23,951 nt of DNA from Chara braunii (taxonomy: Eukaryota; Streptophyta; Charophyceae; Charales; Characeae), in contig BFEA01000400.1 in NCBI GenBank assembly GCA_003427395.1, positions 609,327 through 633,277 on the forward strand. The letters are read 5' to 3'. The notes below the pieces were generated by a model. The model was not told the origin of the DNA. It saw only the letters and a program-made list of their open reading frames with translations, and did not search any database. The position numbers were made by a program, and so were the translations under genes. This document shows positions 1-9,253 of the stretch, one piece after another (position 1 is the first letter of the stretch; the number at the start of each line of letters is the position of its first letter).

Positions 1-374
1 CTCGGGGTTTCGAAGCATTTTTTTTTTTTCATTTTTTTTTTTTTTTTTACTTAATAGAAAACAACGATGACCCAAAAAAAATATATTGGCGTGTGGGGTT
101 TAAAAAACCCTACACGCTCATTTTTTTTATTTTTATTTTTTGCGCGAAAATATGGGGAAAAAAATAGTTGCACTAAACTTGGCTGGTCGGCCGTGGCCGA
201 ACCTGGTCGATTTGGCCGACGGCCACGGCCACGGCCAAGTTATTGGCCCCGGCCGTGACCGGACGTGCAATATAGGCCAACATGAACGCTAATCCCCACA
301 ATCCGAACCCACAGCAGCAGAATGCCAATTAACAACAAAATCCTAATCAACCCGCCCCACGGGCAAGGGCTCCC
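1..374 (+). other. Untranslated leader upstream of the first gag
   Basis: No gene is visible here. The stretch opens with two long T runs (18-29 and 32-48), then a 13-bp hairpin (arms 89-101 and 105-117, loop AAA, one G-T pair) followed by another T-rich stretch. From about 183 to 265 it is built from GGCC/CGGCCACGGCC-type palindromic GC-rich units. It lies directly before a gypsy gag, so it is probably the 5' untranslated leader of that element. No convincing tRNA primer-binding site and no LTR edge were found in it. Confidence 0.5.
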
Positions 375-1601
375 ATGACTCCACCCGATCTCTATTTGTT
401 TGACCCTGCGCATCATCTTGCTGGAGCGTGGTTAGCCATGCTTCGGGCGCAGCAGTACAATGATAACGAAGCTCAGGTAAACATTCCCACCCGATTAGGA
501 GGGGACGCTCATCATTGGTTTAGTACCTACGTATGGGTGCATCTCCCTACGTTTTGGCGAGATTTTTTTAATCGATTAAACTATGTCCATCCAGAGCAAG
601 CGCTCTACATGATCAAGGACCGAGTGAAAAAACCTCTCGAGTCCATTGCAGAATATCGAAACTGGTTCTATCGAATGTTTGTGAAAATTGAGCGGGGCGA
701 GCAAGTAGGAAGAAATTTGTTTATAGACGGACTCCGCAGCCGGACGATATGGGCGAAACTTCGGAAACAGTTTTCCCCCATTAATCACACACTGCAACAG
801 ATTATGGCAGCTGCAGAGGAGATGGAACGGAAGTTCGCAGCGAGTTTCTTGAAAGGAGAAGAGTATCCTAAGGAAGGAGACTCGTCCGAGCTTTCGTGGG
901 CAAGGGCTGAGCTGGCTGCGTTGCAAAACAAGTTTGAAAACATGGGGGTTGTATCAGGACCTGTTACCTATATGGAACAGATACCTTCTAGACGACAAGC
1001 ACCTAGTGTGATTACGGGCATGCACGCCCCCGTGATACCAACAGCTGTAATGACGGCACCCTTACCACCAATCGAGAGTACCGTATGATCGAATGAATCA
1101 ATCGCCATATTTGAACTGACCAAAACGCTAATTAGTCTTATCCAAGAAAACAAAAAGGAACAGCGAGAACATAATGCTCGGCTAGAAGCAATGATGAGGA
1201 ACATGCAGCCCATCGCAGTACATGCCGCTCCAATCCAACAAGGACTAGCCCCGGCACCTGCTCTCGGGGGAGCCGTGAGCAATCTGAACGTCTGTTATGC
1301 TTGCCATCAACCAGGGCATCTAGCCCGTGATTGCCCCCACCGATCCCCGCAACAACGAGTCGGGGTCGCACCAATGGCAGCAACCCCCATCGCTAACGGA
1401 CCGGGACGGGTAGGAGCCCTGATGAAGGAAATAGAAGGTGGAGGAAGCGCGTTGGCTACCGCGGAAGAAGCTGCTGAGCTCATCCCGCTGGACCAGTACG
1501 TATCGCTTGGTTATCCGGGTCTCGGAATGATCGGGACGATTAGACCGGGGCCAGAACAAAAAGAAGTGGCGGAGTGGCGACCTTCTCCCGGCGAGATGTA
1601 G
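375..1601 (+). pseudogene. gag: Gypsy Gag (capsid plus nucleocapsid), interrupted
   Basis: Gag proteins form the particle that packages retrotransposon RNA. The open frame starts at ATG 375. Its first part has the usual gag capsid pattern of scattered Trp/Phe/Leu, including FWRDFFNRL and a following AEYRNWFYRMF, typical of the retrotransposon gag domain. A TGA at 1086-1088 interrupts it; the same frame then runs on through a Gln/Glu-rich helical stretch to a zinc knuckle, CYACHQPGHLARDC (1293-1334, CX2CX4HX4C), which binds nucleic acid. A TAG at 1599-1601 separates it from the protease region, again in the same frame. Both stops fit single C-to-T changes (CGA to TGA, CAG to TAG), so this is best read as one decayed gag. 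Confidence 0.85.
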
Positions 1602-1637
1602 TCAGGAGGACCCACCTTCATCACTGGGGAAATCGAT

Positions 1638-2460
1638 GTGCTGAATATCATCCGAGCCTTGGACCATCGGATTCCACTTCCGATCGGCCATCTGCTCTCG
1701 ATCTCTGAACAGGCTAATGAGCGAATGTTACAACAATGTAAACAGTGTAAAGCGAATCGAAAACGATTCGCCCTCGCTCGAACACCGAACGTCAAAGGTA
1801 AAAGCCCCACGCAAGATGAAAATACAGCTGGCATGTCGGACCCAATACGGGTAGGATTAATACAGAAAGACGATAATTTCCTACGGATTAAACCCATCCC
1901 TTGGAAATCTGCAAAATGCGACATTGAAATATGGGGAATTCCGTGCAATGCGATTATTGATTCAGGAGCTGCAGTTCTGGTTATTTCGTTGCGAGTAGTT
2001 GAGAGGGCAGGTAGGAGAAATGATCTAATCATGCTTACGGAAAAAGATCAGCTCGTTTCGGCAGACGAAGAAAAGATCAAAACAATGGGACGAATGACCA
2101 ACGTCGCTTTCCGATTAGGAAAGGTGCACGCATTGGGGGGATGTCATGGTATTAGATGTAAATACATACGATGTTCTTTTCGGCCTTCCCGCTCTTGTCG
2201 CGTTACGAGCAAACCTGGATTTCGAGCGACGGTCAATCGTCCTCCGAAATACGGGAGGAAAACCTTATGTTGTACCTATGAGACTGACTCTTCATACTAC
2301 CATCAACGCAGTCCCACGAGTTTCTCCGATGATAGCGGGAACTCTTCGCATGATCACCTGGGAAAACTCCGTAGAAGATGAGCCATCATCGAAGGATGTG
2401 GATAGCAGTGACGAAAATGATCCGGAAATTCTAAGACGTGTGTACTACCCGCCACCCTGA
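1638..2460 (+). pseudogene. Gypsy aspartic protease domain, frameshifted
   Basis: The polyprotein protease cuts Gag-Pol into mature proteins. The frame continuous with gag runs from the TAG at 1599-1601 to about 2134. It carries DSGA (1959-1970) after a hydrophobic strand, which matches the single-Asp active site of retroviral-type proteases; the enzyme is a dimer in known families. At 2135-2140 a run of six Gs marks a +1 shift. Downstream, the next frame carries DVLFGLPAL and a strand-rich segment to 2457, consistent with the rest of the domain. A TGA at 2458-2460 ends it; the reverse transcriptase follows in the same frame. I place the shift in the G run because both flanking frames read sensibly up to it. 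Confidence 0.8.
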
Positions 2461-2475
2461 ACGATCGCAAGAACG

Positions 2476-4539
2476 ATGCATCTAACTACTCAGAAGGAAC
2501 AAAGGACCCAGGCAATGATTATGGGCGAACCGCTCGTACAGATCTCAAGGATGGTCGACTCTCTGGAACCCCCTCGAACCATGTACGAAGGAGTGACCCC
2601 TCTTCTCGCACGATATAACGATAAGCAAGCGTTTTGCGACATCACGGGCCTACCACCATCCTTGCTGTCACCCGCAAAAGAAGTACGACTGTCACGCTTG
2701 GGGGCGGAAGCCTGTTCTTTGGAACCCCCTGGGCGTTTCGAGGCTGAATCAGAAGAGCTCGGGGTTAAGATCGCGACTAAAACCGTACCATGGCAAGATA
2801 TCTGCGATGGAATCACCCCGGAAGGACACGTGGCCATCCGGGAGGAAGACGCTCAGATGACGGCCATAGTGTTCTCCTGGCGATCGGAGCATTCATTTAT
2901 CTCTGCCCCACCACCCGATGTGGCGAAACAAGCGCATACGAAGCAGATCGACGTACGGATCTGGGATCAGCCTTACGAATTACACGTTCCACAGTACATA
3001 CCTGATGAGATTCATCGTTTGATTGCGGACATCCTGATGGAATATCAGGGAGCGATTAGTGTGACGGACACTGACATCGGCTTGTCCTTGGTCATTCAGC
3101 ACGAAATTCAGACGGGAAATCATTCCCCAATTCACTTCAAGCCTTACCGGTATTCCTGGATAGAACGGAAAAAGACCCTCGAACGAATCCGGGAATTTGA
3201 AGCAAGCGGTTGGAACGAACCTGCCACAGGACCATGGTCATTTCCAGAAGTGTTAGTACCTAAAAAGAACGGATCCATTCGCATATGCATCAATTATCGT
3301 AAGTTGAATGATATCACGATCAAAGATGTGTACCCCCTCCCTCGGATTGATGATTTGCTGGATGCGATTGAGTTTGCTAATTATTTTAGCAAGTTTGATA
3401 TTTCGCATGGCTTCCATCACATTCAGAATAAGGAGGAAGATCGGCCGAAGACGGCCTTCGTATTGTTTGAAGGCACGTGGCAGTGGGTTCAGTGTCCAAT
3501 GGGTATATGCAACGAGCCGGCCACATTTCAACGAGCTATGAACATCACGTTCCAAAACTTCGTCAACAAGACGCGGCTCACATAAGGGATGATCAACTTC
3601 TACGTCATCATGTATATGGACGACATCTTGGTTTATTCTGAAACCTATCATGGACATGCGCAACACATCGAATGGACACTGGGCGCCTTACGAGGCGCCG
3701 AATTCAAGATTGCGCTCGAAAAGAGCGAATTTTTCCTTTCAGAAATCTCGTTTCTAGGGTACGTCGTGACACGTGGAGGACTGCGGTCTGACTAAAGGAA
3801 GGTCGCGGCGGTGAGGGAAGCTCCTGTTCTTACGTCACTAACGCATGTCCGAGCCTTCTTGGGACTGACTTCCAATTATCGACGGTTCATCAAGGGCTTC
3901 GTCGCGATCGCACGACCCTTAACGAATCTGTTACGAAAGGACCAGCCCCTCAGTTGGGACGCGGAGTGCGAGCAGGCCTTGGCGACCCTCAAGGAAGTTT
4001 TAGCAACAACACCTATTTTGATCCGACCAGACCCCTCGAAGCATTTCATTCTCATTACGGACTGGCAGTCGGAGGCTATTAACGCTATTTTAGCGCAGAA
4101 GGGGAACGATGGTCGAGAGCACGACATCGAGTATGCGTCACGAACGGTGCCAGACGAGCGGAAGAACGATTCGGCACCTCAAGTCGAATGCTATACAGTA
4201 GTCTGGGGAATCCAGCACTTCCATTTGTATCTTTATGGACAGAAGTTCCGCCTCGTGACAGATCATGAGCCTCTGCTGGCTTTGAAAAAGCTCACTAATT
4301 ACAGGGGCATGATTGGACGTTGGGCGATACGTCTACAGGAGTACGACTTCGACATCATCCATCGGAAGACAGAAAGACACGGCAACGTGGATGGACTGAC
4401 ACGTCTGCATCGGCCCGCTAAAGTACCTAAGGGCGAGATAATCACTCTGTGGAAGGAGTCTGAACCGGCGAACGGGCCTAAGTACGGACAAGTGGCAGTT
4501 CTCTCACGTGGCAAGAAGCAGATTGGTGGCAATGAGTGA
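2476..4539 (+). pseudogene. Gypsy reverse transcriptase and RNase H, with two in-frame stops
   Basis: This is the polymerase part of Pol, which copies element RNA into DNA. One frame runs through it, broken by TAA at 3583-3585 and TAA at 3793-3795. Recognisable reverse transcriptase blocks are the VLVPKKNGSIRICINYRKLN strand, the first catalytic Asp in FSKFDISHGFHHI (codon 3397), and YMDDIL (YMDD at 3613-3624), which holds the other two catalytic aspartates. The connection follows with VRAFLGLTSNYRRFIKGF. RNase H begins near 4000, with TDWQSEAINAIL (Asp codon at 4060), IEYASRT and VTDHEPLLAL, the usual gypsy pattern. The two stops each sit one base from a sense codon. The first cuts the enzyme just before YMDD, so this copy is inactive. 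Confidence 0.9.
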
Positions 4540-4607
4540 TGGAGGTAATCCCGTAACCCCTCTTTCTCCCCTCTCCTCCTCATCTTCTCTCCCTGCCTAA
4601 TAAATTT

Positions 4608-4769
4608 TGCTATTTTTGCGATGCAATTTCTCGCGTATATTCGGTCTCCATGCGCCCTAACGCGGAAGGCTGTGTAGATTGGGTAGATTGTCGACAATGT
4701 GTCGCACGAGCCCATGGCTTGTGCATCCAATACAGAAACGACGGTAAGCCGTGACTGTGCCCCTTGTGT
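4608..4769 (+). pseudogene. PHD-finger-like zinc motif between RNase H and integrase
   Basis: In a frame different from RNase H, the cysteines and histidine fall in C4HC3 order: CYFC (4608-4619), CRQC (4689-4700), HGLC (4713-4724) and CPLC (4758-4769). The DWVDCRQC and HGLC segment closely resembles the second half of PHD fingers, which bind histone tails. A TGA at 4752-4754 sits where PHD fingers usually have Trp two residues before the last Cys pair, as expected from TGG to TGA. The spacing between pairs (23 and 11 residues) is slightly outside the usual PHD range, so the first pair is the least certain. If real, it would sit beside integrase and could help target chromatin; that role is inference. 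Confidence 0.5.
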
Positions 4770-6267
4770 CGGGTTGACAAGATCCCGATCGAGGCTCACT
4801 TTTTGGATGCCACGTCAGAAGGGCTAGAAAAGACCCGGAAGTTTAGAAGGGTTGAGGTATGGACCGATATCGCTTTGATTGCCACCTTAGTGGGTAACCC
4901 CCTCCTGGATTTCACCAAGGTAGATCGGAGAAGGGCTAATGAAAGAGCTCGGGATTATCGATGAGTCAAGGGTAGATTAGAAAAACGGAAAACGGACGGC
5001 AGTGGGATTTGGATGGTTGTACCACACCCGTTCATGAGGTATGACTGGGTCACTCTAGGTGAAGACACCACACGAGGAAACGGCAGCCCATTTTGCCGTA
5101 CGGATTACAAAATCCGCAATCAACAAAAATGAATGATACTGGTCCAATATTCGGGACGTTGTGAAAGTCATCGTCGTGAACTGCCAAGTCTGTGCTACTG
5201 ACAAGGCGCCGATTCATCTGCCAAGATCGATAGTCCCGACGGTAGTTGAGCGGCCTTTTGAAAGGGTTAGCATGGATACTACCAATATTGTGGTACCCCC
5301 TGGTCCTAATAGTTGTGAATATTCAATCCTATTGGTGTTTGTCGACCATTTTTCGAAATGGATCGAGGCCTACCCATGTCGCACGAGGCAAGCCGCCGAA
5401 ATCACATGGTATGTTAACTGTTTTCTCGGGATGCACCAGGACACGGAAGAGATCCTGACCGATAATGGGGCGAAATTCAGGGGAGAAGTGTTGAGGAATC
5501 TGGTCATACACGGTGTTGTTGTGCGGAATACCGCGCCCCACATGTCACAATCCAACGGTCTGGTAGAAAACACAAATAGGGTAATAAACACAGCGCTGCG
5601 ACGAAACATCGCGGCACGATATCCGAGGCCTTGGCCCGATATCGTCGACCACATCCTGGTGGTCCATCGTGGAACGCCCCATGAATCGACGGGCCTGAGC
5701 CCCTTCCAATTAAGGACCAATAGCATCGCTTGCGTTTCGATACCGAGCTACCCCGATGAATCATCGCTGAACCGACGACCCACAAGGGCCACGGCTCGGG
5801 ATAAGGCCAAGCGACACTTAGAGCTAATGGAACGGTCCCTCCCTAGGCTAGCCCGAAAACGCCAGAAAATGACCGAATTGGCCCATGGCCGACAGGTCTG
5901 AAGTTACGAGGCCCGGAACGTTAACACAAGTCCACGACCCCAGTACAAATTAAGGGACATCAAGCAGGCGAGGAAATGTGCTCGTCAGGGTTAGCTAGCG
6001 CCATGATTCTTCGGGCAATTCCGCGTGATTGAGCTCGGACCGAACGGCGTGAACACCGTGCGGCTTGCGCCTGAGGTCTCTGGCAGCCGATCGGCTCGAC
6101 CGATCATCCGCCACGTGTCCTATCTACGTCCCCTTCCTTCTTCCCCATCTTCGCCTTCATCTGACTCCTCTTCCGCTGCGGAAGAGGACGACGACTGCTT
6201 ATCACCTATCTGTCCTTCTCCATCTCATTCTTTCTCAGATACCCCGTCCCCGCCACTATCGCCATGA
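4764..6267 (+). pseudogene. Gypsy integrase with GPY/F-like tail, broken
   Basis: Integrase inserts the DNA copy into the genome. The N-terminal zinc-binding region is read in one frame up to a TGA near 5127, and continues after a +1 shift (by about 5137) with YWSNIRDVV and NCQVC. The catalytic core is clear: Asp in VSMDTTNIV (codon 5275), Asp in LTDNGAKF (codon 5461) and Glu in SNGLVENTNR (codon 5566). That gives 61 residues, then 34, between them; 35 is usual for the second gap. A TGA at 5899-5901, a TAG near 5992 and a TGA near 6004 follow, but the same frame continues with FGQFRVIELGPNG and IIRHVSYLRPLP, which fits the GPY/F module. A Ser/Pro/acidic tail ends at the TGA 6265-6267. No chromodomain was seen. 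Confidence 0.85.
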
Positions 6268-7802
6268 GCTTTTTCACGGAGCGAGCCCTCGACTTTACAT
6301 CTTGGCAATACGGCAGGTGTGCCATCCACGACTCAATCAAGATCTTCTACGGCTGGTGCAGTTCTTCTGCACTTCGGGGGTGTATGCAGCGGCGGACTTC
6401 CGATTCACAGGCAGTCCACAGGCGGTGATACTGGCAGATGTGGTGACTGTTCATCGGCGATCAGCTCCAGGAATTAACCACGTGTCCACGGTCGTCGGTT
6501 TCAGCGGCGACATCAGCACGATCAATGCGCTCCGACATACAGCCATCCGGATGCAACTGAGGAAGTGGGCGCAACAACTGGACGGGGAGTGGAACCGCTC
6601 TCTTACGCGCCCCGAGGAGAATCTTTTCCCCACGGACGGCGTCGAGCTCGGAGGGATCCAAGCATTCTAGCACGAGCCAGCGGTGGTGCTGCCAGAACTC
6701 ATCCCCTTCGAGCCTCCCTGATGAACCACTCCCAACTCTCCACTTTTGCCCTCCCATCTCTCTTTCCCCCCTTCTGGCAATCTTGTCTCCACCCTACCTC
6801 TCCTTTCTCCTAGAGCCACTAGCAGTCCCCCTTCTCGATCCGGGGCAGTAGAGACTTTCGCGTGAGCACTTCGTCGAGCTCTCGGTGTGCCTGGTCGGGG
6901 TACGAATCACGTGGGCAAGGGACGAAGACCATCGCGAGTGGAGCGAGTACTTGCAGTGGCTGATTATCCAGGCCCCGAAAACCGACGTGGAGGGCGATCT
7001 TCTTGGATTCCTGTTCGAATCGGTGCGGCCCATCCATCCCCAGCGAATCGTCCTAGAGCTTATGATCCCACTCGCGCAGCTAGTAGACGATCTTCCCCTG
7101 GAGATCGTCTCACAAAGTGACGAGAGCCCGGTCCCGCACGTTCTCACGCGGACCTTGGCACCATACCTTTAGTGGTCCGCGTGCCTGGAGGAGCCGGGGA
7201 ATGACTGCAACCCGTCATCGCAGCGGGATTATCTGAGCCCACGAAAGATCATCGATCCCGCCTACTTCCGGGATCGGACGGCCACCGAGGACGAGGCAGT
7301 AGAAGCAGAGGAAAAAGCAGCAGAAGCAGAAGAAGAAGAGGAGGAAGACGACGAGGACGAAACTCCCGAAGAGGGGAGTTACAGCGAGCACATCGAAGGG
7401 GAGCAATGTGAGGCGGAGAAGGAAGAAGAACAAGACGACGAGGAGGAAGAAGAAGATTAGGAGGAGCTAGAAGAGTCAGAGTGGGAAGGATTTGAGGAGG
7501 AGGTGCGTGCGGAGGCTCGAGCGCAGGCCCAAGCGCAGAAGAGGGAGGAGATCGTGGCCGGAAAGCGACAGCTGGAGTTTGCTAGCGCAGCAGGTCCACC
7601 GACCATCAACGATCCAAGGCGAGATCCAGAGCCACCCAAACCTGAACATGGGGACCCAGCTGCCGAGACTTCGACCGCACCGGCAAGGCAGCGGCGAAGC
7701 CGATCCCCCTCCCCCTCCACCACCGACCGCCCACCAGTTCGAGCCCGTACTGATGCGGGGCATCGGGCTTCGTCCCCGGTCATTATCTCGCCGTCCCCTT
7801 GA
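6264..7802 (+). pseudogene. Extra ORF downstream of pol, acidic, function unknown
   Basis: I do not recognise this protein. ATG 6264 overlaps the TGA that ends the integrase tail (ATGA), in a different frame. It starts MSFFTERALDFTSWQYG, then the sensible reading moves to another frame from about 6370 to 6667 (residues such as LRHTAIRMQLRKWAQQLDGE), and back from about 6830. There it continues through a Leu-rich globular-looking stretch, a TAG at 7170-7172, a long Glu/Asp tract (about 7290-7460) with a TAG near 7458, then Ala/Gln/Arg-rich and Ser/Pro/Arg-rich segments ending at 7802. No signal peptide or membrane segment is apparent, so nothing supports an envelope protein. Extra 3' ORFs are known in several plant gypsy lineages; similarity to any of them was not testable. 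Confidence 0.5.
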
Positions 7803-8346
7803 CCACCTCACACTCTGCCAGGCTACTACCAGCGTCGTCTTTCTCCGCAACCCCTTCCCCTTCGACACCTTCCGCTTTTCCTACACCACCCGTCTAATTG
7901 TCACAATCCATCCCCACCCTTCAACCCGATGCGCCCTTCCCGATCTCTACCTCCATATCCTTCTCCTGAGCGCCGCATGGCGAGGCCACAATATGGTCGA
8001 AGTTTACTGCATGATTACGGGGACTATCCCCGCATGTGAAAACTACGACCATTTCCGCGCGGCCCTCTTCCGCACCTTCACCACCCTGTACCCAGACCAC
8101 CTCGCTTGTCTCCCCCATACTGGTAATCGCTTCCCGCGTTTCCACCGGATCGTTCGATATCAAGAACTTCCGGAAACGGTGGCGAGGTTAGATAGTTTCC
8201 TCCCCCTCTCCCGATTAACCCTCCCGCTCGCCATGCTCCCATGTATCCTCTTTCGTTCCCTCTCCCCGCTGAACACTGGTGATCGGTCTATTGGTGCGAG
8301 TGTCGCTGCAATGATACGTGTAATCCCCTCCTTGGATTGTCAATGA
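7803..8346 (+). other. Pro/Ser-rich region after the acidic ORF, probably its decayed tail
   Basis: The frame of the acidic ORF continues past the stop at 7800-7802 with Pro, Ser, Arg and His-rich residues (for example RSLPPYPSPERR and RPQYGRSLLHDYGDYP), then has further stops from about 8034 on. This may be a disordered C-terminal tail or low-complexity leader. The strand is strongly C-rich. No domain can be named. Confidence 0.3.
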
Positions 8347-8439
8347 CCCTTCATGAGGAATTGGTAGTTAGAGCTGTGTTTGCCATACTGGACGATGTCC
8401 ACACTCATTCAAACAGTAAGTGGCACAAAGGAAAAGCTC

Positions 8440-8472
8440 CACGTGTCGATCGATTAGAGAGACCGACACGTG
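8440..8472. repeat. 9-bp inverted repeat carrying two G-boxes
   Basis: Arms CACGTGTCG at 8440-8448 and CGACACGTG at 8464-8472 are perfectly complementary around a 15-base spacer. Each outer end is CACGTG, the G-box core. Confidence 0.8.
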
Positions 8473-8515
8473 TTAACAAGCAAGCAGCAGCTTGCTAATA
8501 TTGGAACCCCCTGGG

Positions 8516-8531
8516 CGTCACATATGTGACG
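8516..8531. repeat. Perfect 16-bp palindrome with TGACG ends
   Basis: CGTCACATATGTGACG equals its own reverse complement. It begins 43 bases after the G-box inverted repeat. Confidence 0.85.
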
Positions 8532-9235
8532 AACCGATTTCCGCACCGCGCGATTTCCTGCACGATAGCGATGAGGGGTCCTAAGCTAGGAAGGTTGGTT
8601 CAATTACGGGAGATCGGGATTGGAAGGAAATTGCATCGGTGTCCTCGCTTTTTCGCCCTTTTTCGTCATCTTTTGGATGGATGGATTTGGGCCTGGGTGA
8701 GTCCCAGGATGATCGATTGACTGATTGGCTGTGTGAGTGGCGCGCCGTTGTGCGCGCTAATAATAAATCCTGATGTCGCTTCTTTTGTTTCGGTTTCGGA
8801 CCTTTTAGGCGCGGACATCACGCGACAATTTGCTTCGTTATTTTTTAATCTTCTTTTTGAATTCTTTTTCAGATCTTGCCGAGCCCTGAAGGCTCTCGGA
8901 ATTTCAGACTTTCCTTTCGGAGTTTGTGCTTTTTCCTTTTTCCGCATTAGATATAAATTTAGGAATTTTGTAATTAGGATTTTCCTTTGCCGCGCGGCGC
9001 TTTTGCTTACGCGCTTCTTTGTGCAGCTCCAACGGAACTCTGATTAGTCAGCGCCTTTAATCGTGTATGTAACTGTAATTTTGGGCGGGCGCCATTGTAA
9101 CTGTATCTCTCTTCTTGTGTTTCGCTTTTCCCGCCCTTCTTCTCTTTCTTTTCGCTGTGTTTTGGAAGCCGCGGTCTACATAATCGGATCGATGCGTCGA
9201 GAGCGGCTACGTCCCCCACGCCGATGTCGGCGCGA

Positions 9236-9253
9236 ATACCCTTATAAGGGTAT
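9236..9253. repeat. 18-bp perfect palindrome near the LTR start
   Basis: ATACCCTTATAAGGGTAT is fully self-complementary and starts 11 bases inside the LTR. The 3' LTR copy (23145-23162) has one central change (T to C). Confidence 0.85.

Larger units (their letters stand above)
1..9224 (+). mobile_element. Degenerate Ty3/gypsy LTR retrotransposon (gag-pol plus extra ORF)
   Basis: The order gag, CCHC knuckle, protease, reverse transcriptase, RNase H, integrase is the Ty3/gypsy (Metaviridae) order; integrase after RNase H excludes Ty1/copia. The reading path starts in one frame (375-2130), shifts at a G run near 2135-2140, is interrupted by several in-frame stops, shifts again around 4540 and 5120-5136, and ends with an additional ORF. 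No intact polyprotein is present, so this copy cannot act autonomously. The outer limits are not proven: no LTR pair for this element could be identified. The 3' limit given here is simply where the next element's LTR begins. Confidence 0.85.
8347..9224 (+). promoter_or_regulatory. Non-coding, LTR/promoter-like region with palindromes
   Basis: No gene is visible. An inverted repeat CACGTGTCG (8440-8448) and CGACACGTG (8464-8472) holds two G-box hexamers, a known plant bZIP/bHLH target. It is followed by a perfect 16-bp palindrome, CGTCACATATGTGACG (8516-8531), whose ends are TGACG motifs of the plant TGA-factor type. Farther on, the sequence becomes T-rich with a TATA-like ATATAAAT around 8950-8957. 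Its location right after the gypsy ORFs and immediately before the next LTR suggests the 3' LTR, or part of it, of the first element. Without its 5' partner the edges cannot be set. Confidence 0.4.

Noticed and set aside
2476-4539. Stop-codon reassignment (TAA/TAG read as Gln) to rescue pol
   Set aside because: TGA also interrupts the element, there are frameshifts as well, and the gag at 19366-20880 is intact under the standard code; decay is simpler.
6264-7802. Envelope-like gene
   Set aside because: No signal peptide, membrane segment or glycosylation-rich ectodomain is visible.
7492-8346. 284-residue open frame on the plus strand
   Set aside because: Its first half overlaps the acidic ORF in another frame and it reads as Pro/Arg/Leu noise; it is likely a shadow of the acidic and Pro-rich frame.
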